Position numbers and translations under genes: made by a program | Notes under the pieces: model-generated | The model's input: the letters and a program-made list of their open reading frames with translations, nothing else | Database searches by the model: none | What the model was told of the DNA's origin: nothing | Origin: UBA7985 sp002711265 | GTDB lineage: Bacteria; Pseudomonadota; Alphaproteobacteria; UBA7985 | NCBI GenBank assembly: GCA_965660945.1 | Contig: CBFIBS010000023.1 | Coordinates: 1-26,181, forward strand | Direction: 5' to 3' | Length of the DNA: 26,181 nucleotides | Shown: piece after piece, positions 7,304 through 15,288 of the stretch | How the letters are laid out: every line of letters begins with the position of its first letter | Numbering within the stretch: the stretch's first letter is position 1

Positions 7304-8393
7304 CAATCCTGACCGTGTCCCTGGGCAGATCAGAGAGAATTTCCGGGCCATCAGCGCGCAGGATCACGATCTCTTCGAGCCGCAACCCGAAGCGGTCGGG
7401 CAGATAGATCCCCGGCTCGATCGAAAACACCATGCCCTCGTCGAGCACGGTCTGGGAGCTGCCGGTGATGTAGGGCGGCTCGTGCACCTCTGTTCCCAGA
7501 CCGTGGCCGGTGCGGTGCACGAAATACTCGCCGTAGCCCGCTTCGGCGATGACATTGCGCGCGGCATCGTCGACGACGTGCGCCTTCACGCCGGGCCGGG
7601 CTGCGGCCATGGCGGCTTCGACCGCACGGTTGACGATATCGTGGATCTCGGCGTAACCCTCCGGCCCGTCGCCGAGCAGCACCATGCGGGTGATGTCTGA
7701 GGAGTAGCCCTCGAAACCCGCGCCGATATCGACCACCACCGCGTCGCCGGCCTGCAGCTTGCTCTGGCCGGTGTGGTGGTGCGGAAAGGCGCCGTTGCGG
7801 CCTGCACCGACGATGGAAAACAGCGGCCGGGCGCCCATGCCGGCGAAGGTATCGCGGGCGACCTGCGCAACCTCGAGCTCCGAGACGCCGGGGCGCATGG
7901 CGGCCCAGGCTGCCTGCATCGCCGTATCCGCCTGCGTCGCGTTGGCCTTCAGGGTGCGGTATTCGCCGTCTTCCTTGCGCATGCGCAGCGCGCCGATGGT
8001 GGCGGCGGTAAAGTGCCGTGCTGCGCCCGGAAGCGCGTCGGTGATCAGGGCGGCGTGGTCGGCGCGCATGCACTCGTCGAGCACCAGCGCAGAGAACGAC
8101 CCGGCGCCGAACTCGCCGAGCAGCTGGGCCAGCGCGGCATCGGGGCCATCGGCATCGGCCCAGGTGTAGAACGCCATATCGGTCTGCTCGCGGGCGCTGT
8201 CAGCCTCGAGCGCAGGCATGAGGAAGGCTTCCCTGTCCCGCGAAATCAGCGCGATACAGGGGCGCTCGTCACCGTGCGGTCGCACGTCCAGTAGCCATGC
8301 CATGTGCGCACCGGGTGCGAGGGCGACCAGATCGATGCCTGCGGTGCGCATGACCTCACGCAGGCGGGACAGTCTGTCGGGTTGGTCTGACAT
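7296..8393 (-). CDS. M24-family metallopeptidase (Xaa-Pro peptidase-like)
   Basis: This 365-residue protein has a creatinase-like N-terminal domain (residues 1-140) and a pita-bread M24 catalytic domain. The five metal ligands are intact: Asp222 (VVDIG), Asp233 (SSDITR), His297 (HRTGHGLG), Glu326 (FSIEPGIY) and Glu340 (RLEE). This points to a dinuclear-metal peptidase of prolidase/aminopeptidase P type and argues against creatinase, which lacks the metal site. An AGGAG six bases before ATG 8393 decides the start; 13 extra in-frame codons upstream are rejected. It sits between the MDR gene and hyuB copy 1 in the operon. It may cleave an amide bond in a ring-opened product or release a cyclic residue from a peptide brought in by the Dpp-type importer (inference). 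Confidence 0.88.
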   Translation of the reverse strand: MSDQPDRLSRLREVMRTAGIDLVALAPGAHMAWLLDVRPHGDERPCIALISRDREAFLMPALEADSAREQTDMAFYTWADADGPDAALAQLLGEFGAGSFSALVLDECMRADHAALITDALPGAARHFTAATIGALRMRKEDGEYRTLKANATQADTAMQAAWAAMRPGVSELEVAQVARDTFAGMGARPLFSIVGAGRNGAFPHHHTGQSKLQAGDAVVVDIGAGFEGYSSDITRMVLLGDGPEGYAEIHDIVNRAVEAAMAAARPGVKAHVVDDAARNVIAEAGYGEYFVHRTGHGLGTEVHEPPYITGSSQTVLDEGMVFSIEPGIYLPDRFGLRLEEIVILRADGPEILSDLPRDTVRIDV

Positions 8394-8418
8394 GGTATTT
8401 CTCCTGTTGTTGTGCGGC

Positions 8419-9429
8419 TCAGCCGGAGGCATTGCCGGTTTCGACGACGACCTTGCCGTGGCTCTCGCGCGGCTGGCTCAGATAGTCCCAGGCGTCGCGG
8501 TACTGATCCATGGGATAGACCCGGTCGATCTGCGGAGCAATCTGCCCTTGCTTGAGTGCAGCGTAGACAAAATCCAGCCCCCGCTGCAGCGCCTCGGGGT
8601 TCTCGACGTAGTTGAAAAGCGAATAGGGGTGGAAGGTGGCATTGGCCTGGAACATGTCCACGATAGGCAGCTGCGGGAACACCCCATCGAGCGTGCCGTA
8701 GAAAAAGATCGTGGCCCCCTTGGCCAGCGCCGGGCTGTAGCGGGCGATCATGCCCTGCCCCACGGGATCGAAGGCAACGTGCGCGCCGACACCGTCGGTG
8801 GCCGCATGGATGGCGGCGGCGATGTCGGTCTCCTCCCCCGTGACGATTACATGATCTGCCCCATTGGCCCGCAAATAGGCCTCGTTGGCGGCAAAGCGGG
8901 TGGTGGTGATCATGGTCGCACCCGCCATCCGGCCCAGTTGCAGCGCCGCCGTGCCGGCGGTCGACGTCCCCGCCGTTGCCAGAATGTTGGTACCCGGACC
9001 GCCCTTGGAAATATCGATCACCGGGTAGAAGGCGGTCATGTACTGCATCCAGACCGAGGTCGCTTCGACCGCACTCAGGCCCTCGGGCGCCGGGGTGATG
9101 TAGCGGGCATCGACGACGGCAAAATCAGCGCTGGTGCCCGCGTTGTCGTAGAAGTAGGGCAGCGTGCAGTAACGCTGCCCCACGATGATGCCTTCGACGC
9201 CGGGGCCGACCTGATCGACGATCCCGGTCGCCTCCATCCCGATCCGCGCCGGGAATTTGGGAAAGCTGAAGGAATAGCGGTCGAGCATCAGGTCCATGTC
9301 GCCCCAGTTGAGGGCAAAGGCCTCGATCCGCAGCCGGACTTCGCCCGGCCCGGCGGTGCCCGGCTCGCAATCCTGCAGCACCAGCCCGGGATAGCCGTCG
9401 TAGCCGTTGATCACCCATTCGCGTGCCAT
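8419..9429 (-). CDS. MDR-superfamily quinone/enoyl-type oxidoreductase, zinc-free
   Basis: This 336-residue protein belongs to the medium-chain dehydrogenase/reductase superfamily. The GroES-like domain comprises about residues 1-140 (GEVRLRIEAFALNWGDMDLM, IGMEATGIVDQVGPGV), and a Rossmann domain follows with a glycine-rich element ATAGTSTAGTAALQLGRMAGA near residues 150-170. The usual Cys/His/Glu zinc ligands of alcohol dehydrogenases are not apparent (NWGD replaces the catalytic zinc-Cys region), so the quinone oxidoreductase or enoyl reductase branch with NADPH is most likely. GAGGAGACAGGCG precedes the ATG and supports the start. It lies in the hyu-type operon between the M24 and racemase genes, so it probably reduces or oxidises a pathway carbonyl or enoyl intermediate (inference). 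The substrate is unknown. Confidence 0.85.
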   Translation of the reverse strand: MAREWVINGYDGYPGLVLQDCEPGTAGPGEVRLRIEAFALNWGDMDLMLDRYSFSFPKFPARIGMEATGIVDQVGPGVEGIIVGQRYCTLPYFYDNAGTSADFAVVDARYITPAPEGLSAVEATSVWMQYMTAFYPVIDISKGGPGTNILATAGTSTAGTAALQLGRMAGATMITTTRFAANEAYLRANGADHVIVTGEETDIAAAIHAATDGVGAHVAFDPVGQGMIARYSPALAKGATIFFYGTLDGVFPQLPIVDMFQANATFHPYSLFNYVENPEALQRGLDFVYAALKQGQIAPQIDRVYPMDQYRDAWDYLSQPRESHGKVVVETGNASG

Positions 9430-9474
9430 CGCCTGTCTCCTCTGTGTTGCGTCCGCCCCTGCGTCCGAGCCGCG

Positions 9475-10278
9475 CTAGGCGGCCGAGGCCTCGACCACGA
9501 TGCGCGGGCCGAAGATTTCACCGGAATCGAAGGCGCCGATTTCCGCGATCTCCTCTTCCGGTGGTGACTCGCAGGACCACTTGCGCGACGGCTTCCACCC
9601 GCAGTCGCGCTTGAGCAGAGCGCCGTATTCCGCCCGTTTCAGCGCCGCGATCGACGGGTCGATGCAGGGCACGCCCATCTGATCCTCGATCTTCTTGTGA
9701 AAGCCGACTTCCATGGTGCAGCCGAGGATGATGGACTCCGCATAGTCTTCCTCGACCGCCTGCCGTGCTGCGTTCATCAGCAGCGTGGCGGTGCGGTTGT
9801 GATCCTCCTGAAACTCCGTCACCCCGAGTTCGACGTGGTAGAACCCGGCGAGGCGGTCCCGGTGCCCATGCTCGTGCACCGTCGACTGCATCTGGTTGAC
9901 CCACTTGCGCCGGCCAACGATGATCCCGAAGCGGTTCGAAAGGCTCGCCGCAATCTCACACGAAGCGACACAGGGCGCCGTCACCACCATGTCGCCGGAC
10001 ACTTCCCGGGCGTCGTGCAAGGCGGTGTCGTAGAAGCACCCGATGGCCAGCGCGTCGAAGCCTTCGCGCGCTGCCGCCCGCGCCGCGCGGATGATCCCGG
10101 CGGTGACGATGCCCTCGTAGCTGCGGTACTCGATATGCGAGAACTTGCCGATACTGTCGGGGAAGGAGCACACGTGCACTTCCGTCCCCGGCAGTTTGTT
10201 CTCGGCTGCCATCTCAGCGAAAATCTCATCATGACCCCCGTAGTGAGCAACGGGGCTCAGGTACATGATCTTAACCAC
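9475..10278 (-). CDS. Asp/Glu/hydantoin-racemase-family protein (HyuE-like)
   Basis: This 267-residue protein matches the Asp/Glu/hydantoin racemase superfamily. The two catalytic cysteines expected for cofactor-independent racemases are at Cys81 (AIGCFYD) and Cys187 (ILGCTMEVG), with spacing like that of hydantoin racemase. Members interconvert D and L forms of hydantoins or amino acids by two-base proton transfer; the fold is also shared by Asp/Glu racemases and maleate isomerases. The start is GTG at 10278: AGGAG lies 7 bases before it, while the first ATG is four codons further in and badly spaced. After about residue 235 there is a C-terminal extension rich in Pro, Glu and Ser that I do not recognise from typical HyuE. 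Position between HyuB and MDR supports a stereochemical step. Confidence 0.85.
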   Translation of the reverse strand: MVKIMYLSPVAHYGGHDEIFAEMAAENKLPGTEVHVCSFPDSIGKFSHIEYRSYEGIVTAGIIRAARAAAREGFDALAIGCFYDTALHDAREVSGDMVVTAPCVASCEIAASLSNRFGIIVGRRKWVNQMQSTVHEHGHRDRLAGFYHVELGVTEFQEDHNRTATLLMNAARQAVEEDYAESIILGCTMEVGFHKKIEDQMGVPCIDPSIAALKRAEYGALLKRDCGWKPSRKWSCESPPEEEIAEIGAFDSGEIFGPRIVVEASAA

Positions 10279-10305
10279 AAGTCTTCTCCTGTTTAGCCAT
10301 AATTA

Positions 10306-11949
10306 TCAGTCGTTTAACGCATAGATCTCCCGTGCATCCTGTTCGGAAACGAGGCCGTTCTTGACGTCTTCCCGGACCGCATCGCGCGAGCGCTGCTTGG
10401 GGTCGCCATAGCCTGCACCGCTGGAGGTGATTACGCGGATGACGTCATCGGTGGTGACGCTCAGCCCGGAGACGAAGGAATAGGTCTCCTTGCCTTCGGG
10501 TTTGATTACTTCGATGAAGTTGCCGGAGCCTTCCTCGCCCCCTTCCAGCGACCAGGGCTTGATGCGCGAGCGGGTGTAGCCAGCGGTGACAAAGCCGTTT
10601 TCAGTCCGGATCCGATACTCGAGGATCAGGCCGCGACCGCCGGTATATTCCCCGGCCCCGCCCGACGCGGTGTTGAGCGCCATGCGGTCGACGTAGAGCC
10701 CGTTGCGCGCCTCAGAGATTTCCGCAGGCGTGTTGTAGGTCTCGCCGTGGAAGCCGGAGAAGATGCACGGATTGCCGTCCTGCCCCTCCCAGGCGCCCCA
10801 GCCACCGATCTGTGGCTCGATGATGGTGTACTGACGCCCGGTATCTGGGTGGATGCCACCGATGAACGTGCCGCAGATCGAGCTGAAATTACCCGCAGGC
10901 AGGCGCTCAGGGATGTGCGGCGCCAGACAGCGCCAGATCAGGTCGTAGACCCTTACTTCGGTCTCGAAGTAGAAGCCGATCGCCGCCGGTTCCTTGGCGT
11001 GGAAGATCGTTCCCTCGCGGGTCAGCACCTTCAGCGGTCGGAATGAGCCCTCGTTTGCCGGTGTGTCCGGGTCGGTCAGCGACTTGAACACCATCTGGGC
11101 ACAGACAATCACCCCGTCGCGCGAGGCATTTGTACAGGCGGGGTCCTGATCCGGGTTATCGCGAAGATCGACCAAGAACTCATCATCGCTGATGGTGACC
11201 TTGACGTTGTAGATACGGCCGTCATCCTGTTCCTCCGCCAGCTCGAAGGTGCCCTGCGGCAGCTTGGCCAGCTCCGCCAGCGCGGTCTTCTCGCCGAAGT
11301 CCATGAAGCTGGAGATCGCTTCGCTGAAGGTTTCCTGACCGTACTTCTCCGCCAGCCCTTCCAGTCGATTGGCGCCGATCCGGACGCTGGCAATCGCCGC
11401 CCACACGTCGCCGAGCAGGAAGTCCGGCATCCGCGAGTTGGTGGTGATGATGTCCATGACCGACTGATCCAGCTCGCCCTGATTGATCAGCTTGATCGCA
11501 GGCAGGCGCAGGCCTTCCTGAAAGATCTCGGTCGCCTCCCCGGACAGCGAGCCCGGCGCCATTCCGCCCACGTCGGAGTTGTGGGCGATGTTCGCGGTCC
11601 AGGCGATCAGCTTTCCCTCCGAGAACACCGGCATGGCCAGCACCAAATCGTTGAGGTGCGTGACCCCGCCGTGCCAGGGGTCGTTGGTGATGAAGACATC
11701 GCCAGGGTGGATCTTGTCGTGCTTGGACAGGATGAACTTCACCGACTTGTCCAGCACCCCGACAAAGGCCGGGATACCCGCGCCCGAGGACGCCAGCCGC
11801 CCGTCAGCGTCAGTGATGCCGGTGCCCATGTCGAGCACCTCGTAGATGATCGATGACATGGCGGTCTTGCGCATGGCGGCGAACATCTCGTCCGCTGCGG
11901 CCTGAAGCGCATTCTGGATGATCTCCAGGGTGATGGGATCACTCTTCAT
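10306..11949 (-). CDS. hyuB: HyuB-like hydantoinase/oxoprolinase B subunit (copy 2)
   Basis: This 547-residue protein is a clear hydantoinase B/oxoprolinase family member: SDPITLEIIQNALQAAADEM, RKTAMSSIIYEVLDMG, NDPWHGGVTHLNDL, AHNSDVGGMAPGSLSG, and late blocks CGTFIGGIHPDTGRQYTIIEP and GGRGLILEYRI. It lies 3 bp after the full-length HyuA gene, which is the standard A-B arrangement of ATP-dependent N-methylhydantoinase, 5-oxoprolinase and caprolactamase. I therefore take it as the direct partner of that HyuA. GGAGG with 7-base spacing precedes the ATG and lies within the end of hyuA, so the two are translationally coupled. The substrate (hydantoin, oxoproline, lactam or other) cannot be read from the sequence. 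Confidence 0.9.
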   Translation of the reverse strand: MKSDPITLEIIQNALQAAADEMFAAMRKTAMSSIIYEVLDMGTGITDADGRLASSGAGIPAFVGVLDKSVKFILSKHDKIHPGDVFITNDPWHGGVTHLNDLVLAMPVFSEGKLIAWTANIAHNSDVGGMAPGSLSGEATEIFQEGLRLPAIKLINQGELDQSVMDIITTNSRMPDFLLGDVWAAIASVRIGANRLEGLAEKYGQETFSEAISSFMDFGEKTALAELAKLPQGTFELAEEQDDGRIYNVKVTISDDEFLVDLRDNPDQDPACTNASRDGVIVCAQMVFKSLTDPDTPANEGSFRPLKVLTREGTIFHAKEPAAIGFYFETEVRVYDLIWRCLAPHIPERLPAGNFSSICGTFIGGIHPDTGRQYTIIEPQIGGWGAWEGQDGNPCIFSGFHGETYNTPAEISEARNGLYVDRMALNTASGGAGEYTGGRGLILEYRIRTENGFVTAGYTRSRIKPWSLEGGEEGSGNFIEVIKPEGKETYSFVSGLSVTTDDVIRVITSSGAGYGDPKQRSRDAVREDVKNGLVSEQDAREIYALND

Positions 11950-11952
11950 GGG

Positions 11953-14013
11953 TCAGCCTCCGATTTCGATGTGGATATTGCGGTACTGGTCGACCGAGAC
12001 CCGGTTGCCCGGGTGGATGACTACGGTCGAGCCGCTGTCTTCGATGATCGCCGGGCCGACAAAGGCATTGCCCGGGAGTAGCTTGTCGCCATCGTAGATC
12101 GCGGCGCTGTGCACGCCTTCAAGCGCGTAGTTGACGTCGCGGTGGCCTTTGAGGGCGGCCGACGGGTCTTCGGATGCCATCTCGTGGGGTACCATTTCCA
12201 GCTTACCGACCTCGGCACGGACGACGAGGTGGATGGCCACCATCTCGACCGGCGAGTCCAGGCGATAGGTGTATTCCTTCTCATAGAGCCCGTGGAAATC
12301 CTCGACGATTTTCTGCAGCGATGCGTCGGTGATGGGGCCCTCAAGCGGCACTTCGGTGGTGTGCTCCTGGTTCTGGTAGCGGAACTTGCCGTAGCGGATG
12401 AAAGACAACTGCTCGGGCTTGACGCCCTCGGCCTCGAAGGTTGCCTGTGCCTTGCCCTCGGCCTCAGCAAAGACGGCCTCGATCCGCCCGCCGGCACCTT
12501 CGTCCAGCTCGGTCAGCTGGGTAACGAAGTAGTCGCGGCGCAGGTCGGACATCATCATGCCCCAGGCCGAGAACACGCTGGCCGCAGCCGGTACCACGAC
12601 CTTCTTCACCATGAGCTCCTGCCCCAGCGCAACGGCGTGCATGGCCCCGCCCCCGCCAAAGGCGAGTAGCGTGAAGTCGCGGGTATCGTAGCCGCGGTTC
12701 AGGCTCACCAGTTTGAGCGCGTTGACCATGTTGCTGTTAGCGATGCGGACAATACCCTGCGCGGCCTCAGTGGTGCTGACGCCAAGCTTATCGCCCAGCG
12801 CCTGCAACGCGGTCTTCGCTGCCGCCATGTCAGCGTCGATCTCACCGCCACAGAAGTAGTCGCGGTTGATCCGCCCCAGCCACAGATTGGCGTCGGTCGT
12901 GGTCGGCTCATCGCCGCCCTTGCCGTAGGCGGCCGGTCCGGGCAAGGCCCCAGCCGACTGCGGGCCGACGTGCAGCTTGCCGAAATCATCGACCCAGGCG
13001 ATGGAACCGCCCCCGTTTCCAATTTCGACCAGATCCACCACCGGCACCATGATCGGGTAGCCGGCCGACTTGCGGCTGCGCTCGATCCAGTAGTCGGTCA
13101 TGATCCGCACTTCCCCGCCTTCGATCAGCGAGCACTTGGCCGTGGTCCCGCCGATATCCAGCGCAAGGATGTTGGGCTCGTCGATCAGCTTACCCAGCTC
13201 AGCCGCGCCCCAGAAGCCCGACGCCGGGCCACTCTCGACCATGGTGATGGGAATTTCGGAGGTCGCCTGCAGGCTGTCGACCCCGCAGTTCGACTGCATG
13301 ATATAGGGGCTGTTCTTCGCCCCTTTCTCCCGCAGCACAGCGTCGAGCCGCCCCAGATAGCGCGCTGCTACCGGCTGCACGTAAGCAGAGAGCACAGCTG
13401 TGTTGGTCCGCTCATACTCGCGCCATTCGCGGGTAATCTGATGACTGGCCACCGCAGACAAGCCCGGCCAGAGGGTACGCACCTGCGCCAGTACTTCTTC
13501 CTCGTGGGCGGTGTTGGCGTAGGCGTGGAGCAGGCAGATTGCCACGGCTTCGACGCCCTCGGCCCTGAAGCCCTCGATGATGGCAGGCAGGCCGCCCAGG
13601 TCCAGCGGCTGGCGCTCGACACCCTTGTAGGTCATCCGGCCCGGCACTTCGGCACGCAGGTGACGCGGCACGAAGGTCTCCGGCTTGAGATAGTGCAGGT
13701 TGAAGAAATCGGGGCGGTTGCCGCGGGCGATTTCCAGCGTATCGCGGAAGCCTTCGGTGGTGATCAGCCCGACCTTGACGCCCTTGCGCTCAGTCAGGGC
13801 GTTGATCACAACCGTGGTCCCGTGGGCCATGAAGTCGATGCTCGACGGGTCGATCCCGCACTTCTCCAGCACCTTGATCACGCCGGTTTCGTAGTCCGGC
13901 GGGGTGGTGTCCGACTTGGCGGAGCTGATCCGGACCCCGTCCGGGCCGCTCTCGAAGGCGACCAGATCGGTGAAGGTCCCCCCAACATCGGTCGCAACGC
14001 GCAACGTTTTCAT
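11953..14013 (-). CDS. hyuA: HyuA-like hydantoinase/oxoprolinase A subunit, full length
   Basis: This protein of about 686 residues has the hydantoinase A architecture: an N-terminal DVGGTFTD nucleotide-binding motif at about residues 9-16, HGTTVVINALTERKG near 65-78, a second actin-fold phosphate motif LDIGGTTAKCSL near 285-296, IGNGGGSIAW near 331-340, FGGGGAMHA in the late part, and the family's C-terminal domain. It should bind ATP and activate the ring carbonyl for hydrolysis together with HyuB. Two ATGs are possible: 14022 gives an ATGA overlap with the GAF gene but has no Shine-Dalgarno spacing, whereas 14013 has AGGA nine bases upstream, so I chose 14013. It lies between the GAF gene and hyuB and is the only full-length HyuA in the window. 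Confidence 0.9.
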   Translation of the reverse strand: MKTLRVATDVGGTFTDLVAFESGPDGVRISSAKSDTTPPDYETGVIKVLEKCGIDPSSIDFMAHGTTVVINALTERKGVKVGLITTEGFRDTLEIARGNRPDFFNLHYLKPETFVPRHLRAEVPGRMTYKGVERQPLDLGGLPAIIEGFRAEGVEAVAICLLHAYANTAHEEEVLAQVRTLWPGLSAVASHQITREWREYERTNTAVLSAYVQPVAARYLGRLDAVLREKGAKNSPYIMQSNCGVDSLQATSEIPITMVESGPASGFWGAAELGKLIDEPNILALDIGGTTAKCSLIEGGEVRIMTDYWIERSRKSAGYPIMVPVVDLVEIGNGGGSIAWVDDFGKLHVGPQSAGALPGPAAYGKGGDEPTTTDANLWLGRINRDYFCGGEIDADMAAAKTALQALGDKLGVSTTEAAQGIVRIANSNMVNALKLVSLNRGYDTRDFTLLAFGGGGAMHAVALGQELMVKKVVVPAAASVFSAWGMMMSDLRRDYFVTQLTELDEGAGGRIEAVFAEAEGKAQATFEAEGVKPEQLSFIRYGKFRYQNQEHTTEVPLEGPITDASLQKIVEDFHGLYEKEYTYRLDSPVEMVAIHLVVRAEVGKLEMVPHEMASEDPSAALKGHRDVNYALEGVHSAAIYDGDKLLPGNAFVGPAIIEDSGSTVVIHPGNRVSVDQYRNIHIEIGG

Positions 14014-14018
14014 CGATC

Positions 14019-14495
14019 TCATTCCTCTGCTTGTTGTGCCATCAGGAAAGCCAGCGCGCCGGGCACCTTCAGGGCCTCTGACGCGGCGACCCGCTCAGGT
14101 GTGAAATGTCCGGCGACGTTCAGGCAGTTGAGCGTGCCGACCACCTGCCCCCGGATGTTGATGGGGACGTTCATGACACTCTCGCAGCCCAGCGACTGGA
14201 TCAGCTCGTAGTCCCCGAAGACTTCGGCGATTTCTTCGATCGTGTTGGCGACGAAGGTCTGCTCGCGCTCTTCGACAATCTCCGTCCACTTGTTCGGCTC
14301 CATCGGCTTTTCGCCCCCGGCGGGATAGGCCTCGGGCATGTTGGAGAAGATGCGCTCGGCGACGCCCTTCTCGCGGTTGAGCCGCATGATGGTGAACAGC
14401 GTCACCCCGACCACGTCGTTCACGGTCTGGTGGATTGCCTCGAAGATGGCCACCGGTTGATCGGCGGCCGCCATGGCTCTCGTCAAATCAGTCAT
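14019..14495 (-). CDS. Free-standing GAF-domain protein
   Basis: This 158-residue protein is made almost entirely of one GAF domain (about residues 14-155): IFEAIHQTVNDVVGVTLFTIMRL, KWTEIVEEREQTFVANT, LGCESVMNVPINIRGQVVGTLNCLN and the closing EALKVPGALAFLM helix. No kinase, cyclase or DNA-binding part is attached. GAF domains bind small ligands or act as redox sensors. The gene overlaps the upstream ABC ATPase gene by 8 bases and ends 5 bp before hyuA, so it is fully embedded in the operon. Possible roles are a ligand sensor, an allosteric subunit of the HyuA/HyuB complex, or a small enzyme like the free methionine sulfoxide reductase, which is also a stand-alone GAF. I cannot choose between them, although a Cys is present in the GCESVM segment. 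Confidence 0.82.
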   Translation of the reverse strand: MTDLTRAMAAADQPVAIFEAIHQTVNDVVGVTLFTIMRLNREKGVAERIFSNMPEAYPAGGEKPMEPNKWTEIVEEREQTFVANTIEEIAEVFGDYELIQSLGCESVMNVPINIRGQVVGTLNCLNVAGHFTPERVAASEALKVPGALAFLMAQQAEE

Positions 14496-15288
14496 TTGCC
14501 CTTCCCAGTTTATCTCTGAGTTGCACTTCGGTTTGGTCGACGACCGGCACGGCCCGGATCAGGTTCCGGGTATAGTCGTGCTGTGGATCGTCAAAGATTG
14601 CCGTGGTCTCCCCCATTTCCACGATCTGCCCTTCCTTGAGCACCACGCAGCGGTCGGCGATGTTCCGAACCACGGCGAGGTCGTGGGTGATGAAGACGTA
14701 GGTCAGCTTCTTCGCTGCCCGCAGTTCGTTGAGCAGGCGCAGCACCCGCGCCTGCACCAGAACGTCCAGCGCGGATGTCGGCTCGTCCAGCACCACCAGG
14801 CTTGGCTCCACTGCCAGCGCGCGGGCGATACCGACCCGCTGGCGCTGCCCGCCGGAGAGCGCGCCGGGCGGCCGCCTTGCCAGCTCAGGCTCAAGCCCCA
14901 CGGCTTCGAGCGCGGCGTCGACTGCGGCCTTGCGCGCCGCGCGTTCGCCGATGCGATAGGTGTCCAGCCCCAAGCGCACCGAAGCCCCGACGCTGCGCTT
15001 GGCGTTCAGCGCGGACAGCGGGTTTTGCTGCACGAACTGGATTTGACGCCGCAGTTCCGTCGGGCGCCGGGCTGGCAGGGCACTGTTGCGGAAGTGGATT
15101 TCGCCCGACGTTGCCCTAAGCAGGCCGAGGATCATGTTGGCCAGCGTGGTCTTTCCCGATCCGCTCTCGCCGACGATGGCGAGGCATTCGCCTTCGCGCA
15201 CGTCGAAGGAGACATCGCGCACGGCGTGCACCTCGCGCTGGTTGACGCGGAAGGTCTTGGTGACGTTCTTGAGCGCCAGCAAGGTCAT
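14488..15288 (-). CDS. Dpp/Opp-type ABC transporter ATP-binding protein (F-like)
   Basis: This 266-residue ABC ATPase has Walker A GESGSGKT at 40-47, Q-loop QFVQQNP near 84-90, signature LSGGQ at 144-148, Walker B SLVVLDEP around 163-170 and switch-loop FITHDL. NPLSALNAKRSVG and the overall length identify the second ATPase of dipeptide/oligopeptide importers (DppF/OppF group). It energises import through the two permeases encoded upstream. The start overlaps the stop of the other ATPase gene by 4 bases (ATGA). Confidence 0.9.
   Translation of the reverse strand: MTLLALKNVTKTFRVNQREVHAVRDVSFDVREGECLAIVGESGSGKTTLANMILGLLRATSGEIHFRNSALPARRPTELRRQIQFVQQNPLSALNAKRSVGASVRLGLDTYRIGERAARKAAVDAALEAVGLEPELARRPPGALSGGQRQRVGIARALAVEPSLVVLDEPTSALDVLVQARVLRLLNELRAAKKLTYVFITHDLAVVRNIADRCVVLKEGQIVEMGETTAIFDDPQHDYTRNLIRAVPVVDQTEVQLRDKLGRAND

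Noticed and set aside
7296..8393. Creatinase (creatinine pathway via N-methylhydantoin)
   Set aside because: Creatinases have lost the metal-binding residues, whereas this protein keeps all five. No creatininase or sarcosine oxidase is present either.
8218..9567. Long plus-strand open frame of 449 codons
   Set aside because: It is antisense to the M24 and MDR genes, both of which have intact family motifs on the minus strand.
5747..14013. Acetone or acetophenone carboxylase
   Set aside because: The A and B subunits are related, but no small gamma-type subunit is visible, while a racemase and a peptidase in the operon point to cyclic amide chemistry. Not fully excluded.
12970..14211. Long plus-strand open frame of 413 codons
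   Set aside because: It is antisense to hyuA and the GAF gene. Its protein is His/Asp/Gly/Arg-rich without family features.
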